Origin: Leishmania infantum JPCM5
Lineage: Eukaryota > Euglenozoa > Kinetoplastea > Trypanosomatida > Trypanosomatidae
Assembly: GCF_000002875.2 (NCBI RefSeq)
Contig: NC_009407.2
Coordinates: 710,005 to 774,004 of the forward strand
Length of the DNA stretch: 64,000 nt
Direction: 5' to 3'
Positions 1 to 10,564 of the stretch are shown piece by piece. The position numbers were made by a program, and so were the translations under genes. Position 1 is the stretch's first letter. Every line of letters begins with the position of its first letter. Under the pieces are notes generated by a model. It made no database searches. It was not told the origin of the DNA and saw nothing but the letters and a program-made list of their open reading frames with translations.

Positions 1-2
1 CG

Positions 3-254
3 ACGATCGCGGTCGACGAGGAGGTGTCGGATGCACGCAAGATTATTAGCGGCATGCAGAAGGTGATGATTAAGCACAAACTCATTCTCACAGCCATCAT
101 CATCGTTCTTCTCTCTCTGATTTTCGTGGCCATCTACGTCAGCGTCGCGAAGAATCATCGCAACTCGTCCTCCAAATCGACGGAAGCCACTGGCGAACCC
201 ATCACATCGGTGGCACCGTCGTTGTCGTGGTTGTCCAGCAAGCTAAAACAGTAG
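3..254 (+). CDS. C-terminal end of a tail-anchored SNARE-like membrane protein (5' end outside window)
   Basis: The frame is open from the left edge, so the gene starts upstream. About 83 residues are visible: a short charged, amphipathic stretch ending near ARKIISGMQ, a basic patch (KVMIKHK), one strongly hydrophobic segment of about 21 residues rich in I, L and V, and a Ser/Thr-rich hydrophilic tail of about 33 residues ending in KLKQ. A helical region running into a basic linker and a single C-terminal membrane anchor is the layout of Qb/Qc SNAREs such as Vti1 or Golgi SNAREs. This is inferred from layout only, because the SNARE core with its zero-layer residue lies outside the window. The tail after the anchor is longer than in most SNAREs. 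It could be another tail-anchored protein. Confidence 0.6.
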   Translation, partial: TIAVDEEVSDARKIISGMQKVMIKHKLILTAIIIVLLSLIFVAIYVSVAKNHRNSSSKSTEATGEPITSVAPSLSWLSSKLKQ

Positions 255-1572
255 ATGGATGAAGCTGAGGCCCCGCTGTCAAGACAGGAACTCGAAGAGG
301 GTGGGGTGCAAGGAACCAACGCACGTGGGACAGAGACGGCGCACCTTGTGCAAGCGCGTCTGCGCAAGACGCGAATCTGTGGCGCTGTCGCACGCCACTG
401 TTCACCGCGTCTCTCGTCGTTCCCCTCCCTACACTCTCTTTCTCATCTGTGCTCCCTATTGTGTCCGTGCGTTCGTGCGCTTCATGACGGGCGCACGTCT
501 GCGCAGGTGCTTACGTATACATATGGGCGCGTGCTGGCGCTGACGATGCTGTCGCAGATGCAACCACTCATGCACGGGTGCTGCAGTCTCGTCCTGAAGC
601 CGCGTGCTTTCTCTCGTGCAATGGCCACTGCTGCCGTGGGTGTGGTGCCTCTCCTCCCTGCCACTTCTTTCTTTCGTGGCTTCGTATGTGCCTCTCTCTG
701 TTTGGGCGTGTCTGGGACGTCTTGCTGTTCTTTGCTCTTGTGGCTGTACGAAGAACCGAGTGATGGTGAGCGCTTCGGTGTGTGCGTGGACGAGTCTTCT
801 CCCGCTCTTTGGAGGCTCGGGAGCCATGCCGACCCACAAGAGAGAGAGGACCCCCACTCGGTTCTCGAGCACAGCCACCGCGTGAGGCAGTGCTGCTTCA
901 GCGCTCATCCTCGCATGCATCGACAGGGCCGGTGGTGTTGCTGCTGTTGCCAGCGGGGGTGGTGAGGCGGGTGGGCTCCGCCAGTGCCCCAACCCCCATC
1001 CCTATCTTCATGCGCATGGCGTACTGCGGCTTACCTCACATTCCTCTGCTCCCCCCCCACACACACACGACACTCTCGTCCCGCTTCTCACGCAGCGCGC
1101 GCAGGAAGCAGAGGTGCTAGCTACTCTGTTATACTCATGCTGCCTGCCCTTGGTTCTCGTTGTCGAGTTGGCCCTCCACCACCACTCTCCATCCCTCTGC
1201 GCGTGTGCACGCATTTCAGTCCACCCGCTCGATTTTTGCCCTCTGCCGCTCACATCAACGCGGTGAGCGAATACTCCGCACGGGTCCACCCCTCCATAGA
1301 CCGTCTCAAGAGGTGCACATAGAGTCGCGCAGCAGATAAACAGAAAAGCGCTGCTGCGTTGCGAAGCTTTATGCCAGCCAGCGAAAGTGGGAGAAAGGTA
1401 CGACGTGTAAGCCGAGCAGGCGGCCAGCGTGTGTGCAACTGTGTAGTGCCTTCGATTCACGCACCCTCCTCCGGCGTTCAACCCCCCACCTTTCCGCTTG
1501 CTTGTGAGCAACAGGCAAACTGGCGCGGATCCTGCTCTCGACGTCGCGCGCCTTCGCCAGTCGCTTCAGACA
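255..1572 (+). other. Intergenic spacer, presumed 3' UTR plus 5' UTR
   Basis: No convincing gene is seen on either strand. The first part after the stop is mixed in composition. The stretch from about 410 to 740 and the last 500 bases are C/T-rich on the + strand, as expected for trans-splicing polypyrimidine tracts ahead of the next gene. Open frames here have biased, low-complexity composition and overlap one another in several frames. Confidence 0.6.
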
Positions 1573-4131
1573 ATGACTTCGCCAACCTGTGGTGACGAGG
1601 CAGGGCGGCGCAGGGATGCCTTGAGGGAGCAGGCCACAATGCTGCTCACGCTGCACCAACACCTGCTGCAGCACCAGAAGGCGGCTCATCAGGCCTTCAC
1701 CTCTTTGGATCAGGCCTGCTGCTCCTTGGCCGCTTCCTTGGCGGCGCCGTCTGCGTACGGTGTAATCGGCGGCGCAGCTTCGAAGGAGGCGTCGTCTGAG
1801 GCGACGTCGCCGTTATCATCGTCGCCGCCGTCCGCCGCGCAAGGATTCACGCAGCTGCTGCGACGTGTCGAGGTGCTTCATCAGTTTCTCTTCACAAATC
1901 TGTACGTGCATCAGCGCGAGAGCGTGCTGCGTCTCGTGGACGACGTGGAACGGCTTGTCGCTGACAACGCGCTAGCCCCATCGACCTTGGCGACGCCTCA
2001 CTCAACGATGCCAGATGGCATTGGCAGCAGCAGCAGCAGCAGCTGTGGCGGGGCTGACGGCTCGCACCTGGGCGAGGAGCTACGAGAGCTGCGCCGGCAA
2101 ATCACACAGCTCCGCTACCAGCTTGCGCGTCCTGCCAAGGCTCATGCAAGTGGCTGTTTTTCCACGCACACCGACGGCGCCCCCCGCGGGCTGCTACCCC
2201 AAGCGCAGACGACATCGTTCTCCTCTCCGCCGCGCGAGAACGGCAACTCTGGCCCCTCCTCGCCAGCACCGCGGGCTGTGCGGCACGCCCCCAGAGCCCC
2301 TCGTGCACAGGCAGGGGTGGCTGCATCGAAGATGCAAGGGGCCGCACGCCAGAATATGCCCCGACTGCGGCTCTTTGCGGTGTCCTCGGCGTTCCGGAAA
2401 CACGGCGTCGCCGGTCAGAAGGGCCTTGCCGCCGTGCTGTACGCAGTGCAGCGTCGCTTTCACGTTCACGCTGTTGTACTTGGCTGCACGCCAAGCCCGG
2501 AGGCGGAGGTGGACGTGGCTGTGCGACTCGGCTGCTTGTGCCTTGTAGTGCCGCATCATGACCTAGGCAGCTTCCCGGTGCACGCTGGCTTAGTCGTCAC
2601 CAGTGATCGAGCGGTGATCGCCCACATGGAGAGCCGCGGCAACGGCATGTCTTCCACCGCGGACACGTCACCGTTGGGGGGCGACGCGGCGGAGTGCGAT
2701 GAGGATCTGGCGCTCATGGCCGACGGCGGCGGCAAATGCACGGCCGCTCTCGAGGAGCTCTTCGTGTCGCTCGAGGCGGATCTTCCGCTGATGACCGCTG
2801 CCGAGCCGGTGTGCCCATCGCTGTTCACTACCGCTGCGGCGGAACGCGACGCGCCCGGTAGTCAGGCGCTCGTCGTTGAGCGGTCAGCGCTGCACCGAGA
2901 CGGGCGCCAAACATCGCGTCAGCGAAAGCGCCATTGCTCTGGCGGCGCTGCGCGCTCATCTGTTCACTCGACATCTGCATCAGCGCCTGAGGGTGTTGCC
3001 GTGTCAACGTGTGAGTCCGACGCTCTGTTGAATACGGCAGCGGATCTCTCCAGTCCGTCTTCGCGCGCTCGCATCACTGGCGCCTCGTGGCTGCGAACGG
3101 GCGCCGTTGCCGACGTGATGAACCCTGCAGAGGTGTACGATGCAGCGGCAGATGCAGACGTCATCGTTCCCTCGCAGCTCGCCGTCGAGTCACAGCACGT
3201 GGGCATCACGCAGAACTTTTCATCGTCGCGCCGCTCGGCTACCCCATCCGACTCCCCGTGCGCCACCCCGGTGCTGCGTCCGCACGAGGGCGTTGCGAGA
3301 GCCGATGAGGCGGCCTCTTCGGCCTCCGCTGCTGACGGAAGTGCGTCTCAGCAGCTTGTCTTTCAGATTAGCAACTCTGTCAAGTACCTGAAAGCTCAGT
3401 TGATGGAAGCCATTGTACAACTTGGCGGGGTGGTGGACCAGAGCTCCGGCTACAGCCGCGCGTGCCGCTACCTTGTGGTGGCGGAGGGCATCACAGAGAG
3501 GACGGAGAAGTACCTTGGCGCCTGCGCTGCTGCCGCGTACATTGTGCCGCCGCGCTTCGTCTTCGACTCGCACCGTCGTGGCTACTGGCTAGCGAACCGC
3601 GTTCAAGAGTACGACATGAGCCCTCAGCGCATCATCGCACACGCGCCGCGCGCCGTTCCAATCTTCAGCAACTGGCGAGTTGTTCTCATCACTTGCCGTG
3701 CCGCCGCTGCACGGGGCGTGCTGGCGGCGTTGCAGGCTGGTGGCTGCACACAGGCCACCGCGTTTGTGGTGGACATTACGGCAGAACCACCGATGGACCC
3801 CGGCGCGCGCTCGTGCACCTACGACGAGACTTGTGCAACCGCCGAGGGACTTGTCGAAGGGGTGTGCCCATCTAGCAGCATCGCTGCACACACGCTGCAG
3901 TCGGCGACGCACATCCTTGTCGAGTGCAGCGCCGTCACCGCTCATGGACTCTTTCAAATGCCGGACTGGATGCCGGCCTGCGTGCGTCAGCCCGAGTACC
4001 AGCCCCGCGTCTTCACGCTGGAGCTGCTTTACTTTTGCCTATGCGCGCATCCAGAGCGCGTCTTCGACGCGGAGGGCCAGCTGAGCGAGGTGGACGCCCT
4101 CACCCCCGCTTGCCGAGTCGAGCCTGCCTGA
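1573..4131 (+). CDS. BRCT-domain protein, probable DNA-damage or replication adaptor
   Basis: The protein has 852 residues from the first ATG; the frame is open further upstream but only from a TTG. The N-terminal third is helical and probably coiled-coil (residues about 10-190, with a Ser run). Residues about 597-682 form a convincing BRCT domain: a beta-strand start (FQISN), the GG pair in QLGGVVD, a hydrophobic strand YLVVAE and the late FVFDSHRRGYWL segment carrying the conserved Trp. A second, more divergent BRCT-like unit runs from about 695 to the end, with PIFSNWRVVLIT, ATHILVE and an acidic/Cys insertion. Residues about 264-345 may hold a third degenerate unit. The linker (about 380-590) is Ser-rich and likely disordered. 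Tandem C-terminal BRCT pairs usually bind phosphopeptides in DNA-damage signalling. I cannot assign a named ortholog. Confidence 0.85.
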   Translation: MTSPTCGDEAGRRRDALREQATMLLTLHQHLLQHQKAAHQAFTSLDQACCSLAASLAAPSAYGVIGGAASKEASSEATSPLSSSPPSAAQGFTQLLRRVEVLHQFLFTNLYVHQRESVLRLVDDVERLVADNALAPSTLATPHSTMPDGIGSSSSSSCGGADGSHLGEELRELRRQITQLRYQLARPAKAHASGCFSTHTDGAPRGLLPQAQTTSFSSPPRENGNSGPSSPAPRAVRHAPRAPRAQAGVAASKMQGAARQNMPRLRLFAVSSAFRKHGVAGQKGLAAVLYAVQRRFHVHAVVLGCTPSPEAEVDVAVRLGCLCLVVPHHDLGSFPVHAGLVVTSDRAVIAHMESRGNGMSSTADTSPLGGDAAECDEDLALMADGGGKCTAALEELFVSLEADLPLMTAAEPVCPSLFTTAAAERDAPGSQALVVERSALHRDGRQTSRQRKRHCSGGAARSSVHSTSASAPEGVAVSTCESDALLNTAADLSSPSSRARITGASWLRTGAVADVMNPAEVYDAAADADVIVPSQLAVESQHVGITQNFSSSRRSATPSDSPCATPVLRPHEGVARADEAASSASAADGSASQQLVFQISNSVKYLKAQLMEAIVQLGGVVDQSSGYSRACRYLVVAEGITERTEKYLGACAAAAYIVPPRFVFDSHRRGYWLANRVQEYDMSPQRIIAHAPRAVPIFSNWRVVLITCRAAAARGVLAALQAGGCTQATAFVVDITAEPPMDPGARSCTYDETCATAEGLVEGVCPSSSIAAHTLQSATHILVECSAVTAHGLFQMPDWMPACVRQPEYQPRVFTLELLYFCLCAHPERVFDAEGQLSEVDALTPACRVEPA

Positions 4132-5663
4132 GCAGGTACTACTGCCACAGCTTTGGAGGAGCGACGTCCTTGCGGTGCGCTTGGAGGGGGAGGGAGAGGG
4201 GCGATAGCGGCTGGTGTGGCGGCTCTTCGACGCGTTCTAGACAGAGGCGCGCACGTTCCTCGCATGGCGCGACCAGGGAAAGAGACTGTCGCCGCTTGAG
4301 GGCCGAGAGAGCCCCAGTGTGCGGAGATGCACGCAGGTGCGCACACTGCGGTGTAGGCGTACCCAAGAGTGGTGACTGATGACGACTGCCGCTCCTGCTC
4401 TCCTCTTCTCCCTCACTCTCTCGCACCTAGTGAGATGAGCTTCACCCCACTGCACTCGAAAACGAAGAAGGCTCGTCTTGGCGGCGTGAGGGCGCCCACA
4501 GAGTCGATGCGTTATTTCAGCTTTATGGAGGGAGGGGGGATGGGGGGGGTCATGCGTACATGCGCCTCCTTCTATACCGCGGGAGGGGAGGGTGGGTTGT
4601 GCTTCCCACATTCCCGTCACGACATGCGATGCCGTTTCGTCTCTCCCGTCTCTGCTTCTTCTCCTTTTTGTTGCGCCACTGTGTGCGTGTGTGTGCCTGC
4701 GTGTTGCCCGCATGCAAGGCAGTGGAGGGGGTGGGGTCGCAGCTGTTTCTTCCGGGCGGCTTCCGGCCGCGGCGCACGGGCATATGCATGTGCGTGTGGG
4801 GCGTCACAGCTCTTTTTTCCTGCCTCTTATGCCAGGGAGGATGTGAACTGGCTTTCGCTACCTTGTCTGTGAGCTCCAGTCTGTCCCGCCCTGTGACCCG
4901 CGCCTCACCGTGCGCGCGACCGGGGTGAGAGGCACACGATGGATAAGGGAAAGGTGGGCCCTGCACGTTCGCAGAAGGCATTGAAAAGATAAGCAGCAAT
5001 GCTCTCAGAGTGGAATGCAGAAGTGCGCTCCTCCCCCACCTCCGCCCAGCTGGCCACGCCCGACGAGCTGATAACATCGCCCAGAACAGGTCAGGAAAGG
5101 GGCGACGGAGCCCCACAACCCCATCGCTGCCGTCTTCTCCTGCTTCATTTCCTTTTGATTTCACGCCAGAGAGGGAACGAGGCATGCGCATACAAGCAGA
5201 CGTGGCACGCACGTAGACAGGCACGTGAACAACCATGCACTTGGAGACGCGTGCGCGTCCACCTGCATCGGTGCTTGCATGCTTCTCTCCGTAGTGAGCG
5301 AGATGCGTAAGATGAGGAGGCAGGATGCATCGCGCAGATGACGTGTCGCAGCGTTGCGCTGGGCTGCACCCCTTCTCTACTCACTTTCCATGCCGTTGCC
5401 CCTCTCTCACCTCGCCACTACTCCCCTTCCCCCTGTCTCCCTCCTCTTTGATCTCTGCTTGTTCAGTACTGCTCTTACGCGCCCGTCATACTCATCCGTA
5501 CATCCACAGTCCCCATAACCGCGTCTCGCCAGGGTTGCGTTTCCCCTCGCCCTCCTTCCGCTGCCTTTCTCCTGCACTTGCTCCACCCTAGACACTCTCG
5601 CGGATGATACACACGCGCCGCCGCGTAACGCACAGGAGGATCTCTTAACTTCTGCAGGCGAGA
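4132..5663 (+). other. Intergenic spacer with strong polypyrimidine tract
   Basis: No gene is supported. From about 5390 to 5590 the + strand is almost entirely C and T, a likely polypyrimidine tract for trans-splicing of the downstream CSL4 mRNA. A CAG lies just before its start codon (tctgcag at 5651-5657). Short G-runs near 4528-4551 are simple-sequence noise. Confidence 0.6.
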
Positions 5664-6521
5664 ATGCCTGTCATCCTGCACACCGGTGCTCGCGTCGCAC
5701 CTGGTGACGCCATCTTCACATCCCCTGCCGCTGTGACGACCTCCCACGATGCCCTCGAAGGCGCTGCTGCCGAGGAGGCGGATGTTGTGCCGGGTGAGGG
5801 ATGTGTGGTGCAGTACGTAGAGCGATACGTAGCTCCAAGTGCGCCAACCGCGTCGGCGCCGTCGGCAGTGGTGGAGCGCTCGATTATAGCCACCCGTCAC
5901 GGCGTCGCGCAATGGGATGGGCGCCTTGTGTCTGTCTTTGCCCTCGCCTCCTGCGCTCTTGCCTCGGCCGGTGGGACAGGGTACGCGACAGCGTGCGGCG
6001 CAGGCGCCTCCGTCGGTTCTGCAGTCTCGTCTCCGCGACACGCCGTGCTCGGGCCGCGGCCGGGCGACACAGTGCATATCCGCATCACTCGGCTGAACCG
6101 CCTCTTTGCCTTTGGCGAGATCCTTGCCGTGAACTGGAGTTGGTGTAGCCATCGCAGTTTCTTCTCTGCGGCGGCCGGCGGCGGCAGCAACAGCGGCGTC
6201 TTCAAGGGCATCCTGCGACAGGAGGACATCCGACCGTTCAAACCCACGAAAGACCAGCTGCTGCCCCCTCCGCTGTCGCTGGCTTTCGGGGTGGGGGATG
6301 TCGTGCTCGCCGAGGTCATCTCACAGTCCGACGCGCACCAGTGCCAGCTCAGCACCACTGGCGAGGGCTGCGGCGTTGTGGAGAGCTTCATAACCACCGT
6401 CGAGGGGCAATACGGGGGCCAAGCGAAGGTGAAGCTGGAGCACATACCCGGCCGTCGCGATGCCATGATGATTCGGAGCACGGGGGAGGTGGTGCCGCGG
6501 TGGTGCCCGCTGCTGCTATAA
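5664..6521 (+). CDS. CSL4: Exosome complex cap subunit CSL4 (EXOSC1-like)
   Basis: The 285-residue protein has the CSL4 architecture. The N-terminal beta domain contains the VVPGEGC motif and a paired IIATRHGVAQWDGRLVSVF segment. The central S1 domain starts at GPRPGDTVHIRITRLN. The diagnostic GILRQEDIRPF block and GDVVLAEVISQSD...LSTTGEGCGVV follow, as in eukaryotic CSL4. CSL4 caps the nuclear and cytoplasmic RNA exosome and helps position RNA for processing and decay; trypanosomes have an exosome with this subunit. The linker between the N-terminal and S1 domains holds low-complexity Ala/Ser/Gly insertions that are longer than in yeast or human. The C-terminal zinc-ribbon-like part is short and shows no Cys pairs. 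The start follows a pyrimidine tract and AG directly. Confidence 0.85.
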   Translation: MPVILHTGARVAPGDAIFTSPAAVTTSHDALEGAAAEEADVVPGEGCVVQYVERYVAPSAPTASAPSAVVERSIIATRHGVAQWDGRLVSVFALASCALASAGGTGYATACGAGASVGSAVSSPRHAVLGPRPGDTVHIRITRLNRLFAFGEILAVNWSWCSHRSFFSAAAGGGSNSGVFKGILRQEDIRPFKPTKDQLLPPPLSLAFGVGDVVLAEVISQSDAHQCQLSTTGEGCGVVESFITTVEGQYGGQAKVKLEHIPGRRDAMMIRSTGEVVPRWCPLLL

Positions 6522-8948
6522 GCGCTGCGACAAACGCCATCATCGCGCCGTGGTGCTGGCTGCGTGTCTGTGTGCCGAGAAGCATGCTGCCGCAACGCCT
6601 TCCTTTACACAGGAGCCCCTCTCCTCCTCTCCTCGCAAACGCACGCACACATGCACGCTGACGCACAGGCGTTCTCCAACGCACATGCTGCAATGCAAGG
6701 CGCTGCTAACGGCCCTCAACTCCCATAGCCCGGCCCACTCACATAATAGACTGTAAGGTAATCCAACACTGATCGCGAGGCGCACACGGTGTCATATGCA
6801 CATCCTCACATTCCCAGGACGGCCTTCGTGTAAGCTACCACACGATGTTGTTGGGGTGCACTCCCCCCACGCCTCCCCTTAGTCCACCACCACGCCGGCT
6901 TCTCCCTCTCCATCCATGACCGCGCCATCGCCCCTTCATCCTCACCGCCACCGCTTTGCTGTCTGAGGGGGTGGGTGGGAGCACGTCAGGAATGGCGGAT
7001 GGGGGAGGCGAGGGAGCCTCTCACGGGACAGCCACGGCAGCAGTTTCAGGCATGAGCAGAGCGGTGCTGGCGACGGGTGAAGCGTTGAGCATCGCTACGG
7101 CCTCTGTGCATGCGAAGCCTCGCAATCAAAGACATGCTTTCGAGATCATGCGCCACTCACTACCACCTCCGACTCGACGATGCATTCTATCGCTGCCTTT
7201 TCCCTCCTGCTTCGTTTGTTTGTCTGTGTGCCTGTCCTGACACTGCGCACGCACGACAACTCGCTCGCTCACTCGTAGACGTGCACAGCCGAATCGCATC
7301 CTCCTCACTCGCCCTAAGCTCCCCTCCTCTTCGCTCTTTCTCTCCACTGCGCACGTATCCCCACACCCTTGTTTCCTTCTCTCACGTACACGGCTGCTTC
7401 TCTCGTGCTCTTCTTCTCGAAGTGACATGTTGGCAAGTCGAGCAGCAACTGCTCTCCTCGCTCGCAAAACGTCAGCTCTCCACACCGGGGGGGGGGGGGA
7501 GGCGGGCCGCCGACTGTGCCCCTGCAACACCGGAGGCACCGGCGCGGTGCACCACATCGCCTGTTGATGAAAGGGACGTGCTTCTGCCTTGGATAGAGCA
7601 CAGCGATGACGGCGCACCTCGAGGGGAGCAGACCGGCAAGGGGATGTCTCTGATGCGCGTGCGTGCTTGGCTCTCTCTCACATTCAGCACTGCGCTGCCA
7701 ACTATCAGGACCGTGCTCTGCGGCCGGCTGAGCGACTGCACAAACGCAATGCACCCCGATGATGACTGGCGCTAACTCGCCGGTAAGGCCTACATGATTC
7801 TCACCCTGCTCTCGACTGTGTGCTGATGCCCGTCTTCCTTGCGGTGCTGGTGTGGTGCCGACAGCACCACGGCCCGTCAGCGCCGCGTCTAGCTGCCCTC
7901 CTGGGCTCTTCGCGGTGGGAAATGCTGATCGTTGTGTCGCTGCTGCTGCTCTTCTCCTGCGGGCCTTCAGGGGGAGCCCCGCGTGGGGGGTGAGGGATGC
8001 CTTCACATACAGCGCCGGCGAACTTGCGTGGACTGCGTTATAGACTGCCTTGGCCGCGCCCAGCTTCTGCGTTGGTAGGTTCAGCGTGCGGTGGGCTGTG
8101 GTGGGCAAGCAGCACGCGCAAGGCGTGTAGTGGCCTACGCTCACTTCGCCACTACCTCAACGCATTTTTGGTCCCCGTTTCGCAGCTCCACGCACTCACT
8201 TCTCGCGTGAGACAACCTTGCGCCCCCCCCCCACCGAGGTTCCTGCCTCCGTTTCTCTGCATAACTCTACTACCCCCTTCCTCTAAATGCTGTTTCCAAC
8301 CGCCCCTCACTGGCTCTCAGCTGTCTCCCCGATCACGATCGTACCGCACGGCGCGTGTATGTGCATGCGTTGCTGCTGAAGTCGTACTCGTGCTGCGCCC
8401 TCGTATTTCTTCTGTTCCTTTCCCCTCTTTTCCGTAGCTCATCCCCACCGCTCCCGCCGCCTAGCCTTCTCTCTCTTCTGCAGTATGCCTGTTAGCGTGC
8501 CGCAGTGCTCGCCACTCTCTTCAACCATGTCACCACAGCTCATGCTTCCTATCTGCTCTCACGATGTCTTCGCCTTTCCCGACTGCTGATGCACTTGTGT
8601 GGCCTGCTCGCGTCTCTCCGCCGTCCTCCATCGTGGAGTGCATGCCAGCGACTCTGCTGAGGCGCTGCGGTGGTGACGCGCACACGTCTTGGCTCTCTTC
8701 TCACGCCGCGGCTCCTCGTCGCCCTTGACTCCTCCCCCTTCCCGCCTGACTCTCCCTCTTACTCCCCAGACGCACATACGACCTCGCATCTCTCTTTATT
8801 AGTAGCAGGTCCCACCCGGGCTCCCCTACCCCTCCATCCGCTGCTGCGACACCGAACGCAGCCTGCACAGACACGGCCCCTCTCTCTGCCTTCCCTTCTT
8901 TACTTTTCCCCTACTTTCTGCTCGCCAGTGCGGCCCACAGCAACAGAA
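6522..8948 (+). other. Long intergenic spacer
   Basis: These 2.4 kb carry no supported gene. The sequence is C/T-rich on the + strand from about 7180 to 7420 and again from 8170 to 8940. A 13-base G run lies at 7487-7499 and a C run near 8223. Frames that stay open here (for example 7110-7775) are dominated by His, Arg, Ser and Pro and show no domain. Confidence 0.55.
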
Positions 8949-8999
8949 ATGATGCATTTCGGAGATGACGACGTAAAGAAGCTCTCGCCGACGAACTAG
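8949..8999 (+). other. 16-codon upstream ORF in frame with the next gene, ended by TAG
   Basis: Two adjacent ATGs open a short frame (MMHFGDDDVKK...) that stops at TAG 8997-8999. The reading frame is the same as that of the membrane-protein gene starting at 9003, with one Ala codon between them. It is therefore either a regulatory upstream ORF or the true N-terminus cut off by a nonsense codon. The residues (acidic patch, then KK) look like ordinary coding sequence, but the stretch is too short to prove it. Confidence 0.4.
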
Positions 9000-9002
9000 G
9001 CG

Positions 9003-9563
9003 ATGCGGAACATCGACCACATGGAGCCGGAGATGCACTTAGCTTCTGGGCTGCGCTGCGAGGAGGTCAGCGTCATACACTCCCCCGTGCCGCGGCGGGC
9101 CGTGTGGATGATGCGTGTCTTTGCGTGCATCTCGATGCTGCTTAGCGCCGCGTTGTTCGTCTTATGGGCCATCTTCGCCTTTGCATTCGGGCTGCTGCTT
9201 ACGGCTGCACACGGCACCGCACTCGGCGCCTTTGTTGTGACCGCCTTCGTCATCTCCATCTTTGGGGCGGTGGCCTACCTGCTGACGACGTTGTTTGTGG
9301 CAGTGCTTCTGCGGTGCTCGCTATGCTACAGGTGCAGGTCGTCGAATGCGACACGCCTGTCCTGCTACGAGGCCGTCATGTGCGCTCTGATTTTGTTGTT
9401 CTCCTGCGCACTGTCGTGTTTCACCGGCTTCCTCCTCGCAGACTCGCGGTCAGACCAGAACATGAAAATGCTGACTGCGATGTGTGTCCTCACGACCTTT
9501 TGCACAGTGTCTTTCGGCGCATTTTCCGTGCTGCTGGTGATGCATGGCGTACCGCGTACGTAG
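9003..9563 (+). CDS. Four-helix membrane protein of unknown function
   Basis: The protein has 186 residues. I see a hydrophilic N-terminus of about 35 residues and then four hydrophobic segments at roughly 37-67, 75-102, 122-145 and 157-180. A Cys-rich loop (RCSLCYRCRSS) follows helix 2 and a short polar loop (DSRSDQN) lies between helices 3 and 4. The layout recalls tetraspanning families such as amastins. The amastin signature is not evident, so I leave it unnamed. The start is the first ATG after an in-frame TAG; a second Met lies six codons in. An 883-bp repeat begins about 1 kb downstream, in its presumed 3' UTR or intergenic region. Confidence 0.7.
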   Translation: MRNIDHMEPEMHLASGLRCEEVSVIHSPVPRRAVWMMRVFACISMLLSAALFVLWAIFAFAFGLLLTAAHGTALGAFVVTAFVISIFGAVAYLLTTLFVAVLLRCSLCYRCRSSNATRLSCYEAVMCALILLFSCALSCFTGFLLADSRSDQNMKMLTAMCVLTTFCTVSFGAFSVLLVMHGVPRT

Positions 9564-10564
9564 AGCCGTGAGTGCCTCCTCCGCATCGGTGCTCCGTGCA
9601 GCGCTGCGGCGACGACGACTGGGCAGCATTGTCTTGTGGATATCCACACCTGTGGGCGCGCAGATACGGCGATGACGGACAGGCGGTACCGCGAGTGCGC
9701 CATTGGAGGCCAGAGACGAAGAAGTCGCTTCGTCGGCGCTGCCACACCCACGACCGCTGCGCCACACAATCGTCGTCGATGCGTGTCAGCCATCCGATTC
9801 GTCTTTTCAACACCCGCGCATCCTGCTGGCCCTCACTCTCTCTTCGTGCAGCTCTGCGCCGCATACCTTCGCCTTTTGGTCTCTTTCAGTCTCATGCGTT
9901 CTTCGCTGCAGTACGCTGATCCTGTCTGTGGACCCCACCCGCTGCGCCCTCACGCGCACCCTCACTCATCTGTTTGCCCTCGCTTCCTTTTCTCTTCGTG
10001 TGATTGGCGACCGTGAGCCGCGGCGTGGGTGGCACTGTCCCTCGCATGTCCACGTGTGTGCTTGTGTGCACATTGCGATGAAGGCTTGCCTTGAAGAGGG
10101 AAAGCGGGCGGCCGGCGGGCCGCCCCCTGGCTCTACGACCTCCGCTGTCTCAACCCTCTTTCCCTCTTCCTCTTTCGCAGCCGGCCAGTGGGCCTTTGTG
10201 GATGTCGAAGCGATGTTTTCCTTTTCGGTTTCTTCAACGGGCTTGCTTCCTATGCTCTGCGGGTTCGTGTGTGCGCGGCATTCTCCAGACGGCCCGGGCT
10301 AACGAGCACCTCCGGTGCACCGGCTGCAAGCGCGAATTTTGAATATTTCGACGCACGCCGTAGTGCCCTTAGCTGAACCGTTGTTTACATCCCTTTTCGT
10401 GTTGCCATTCGAAGTCCCGCTCCGGTCTTTGCTGCACTGTATCTTACACCTTTTTTCATGCCAGAGTCCGCCACGCCTGTCCGGCCCCCGTGCACATCTC
10501 AACGCGGTGAAACATGAAGGCTGGACGGAGGGGCGGGCCAGCACTCTGATAGCATTTTTCTTTC
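9564..10564 (+). other. Intergenic spacer, presumed 3' UTR
   Basis: No gene is supported. Overlapping frames are open in several registers with no domain. The last 20 bases form a T/C tract that runs directly into the CCTTTCAG that opens the repeat at 10565. Confidence 0.5.

Noticed and set aside
456..992. Minus-strand 178-codon open frame near the left edge
   Set aside because: Reverse-strand shadow of C/T-rich spacer, Arg/His/Ala-rich, against the direction of all other genes.
7110..7775. 221-codon open frame between CSL4 and the membrane-protein gene
   Set aside because: Crosses a G13 homopolymer and has typical spacer composition; no domain.
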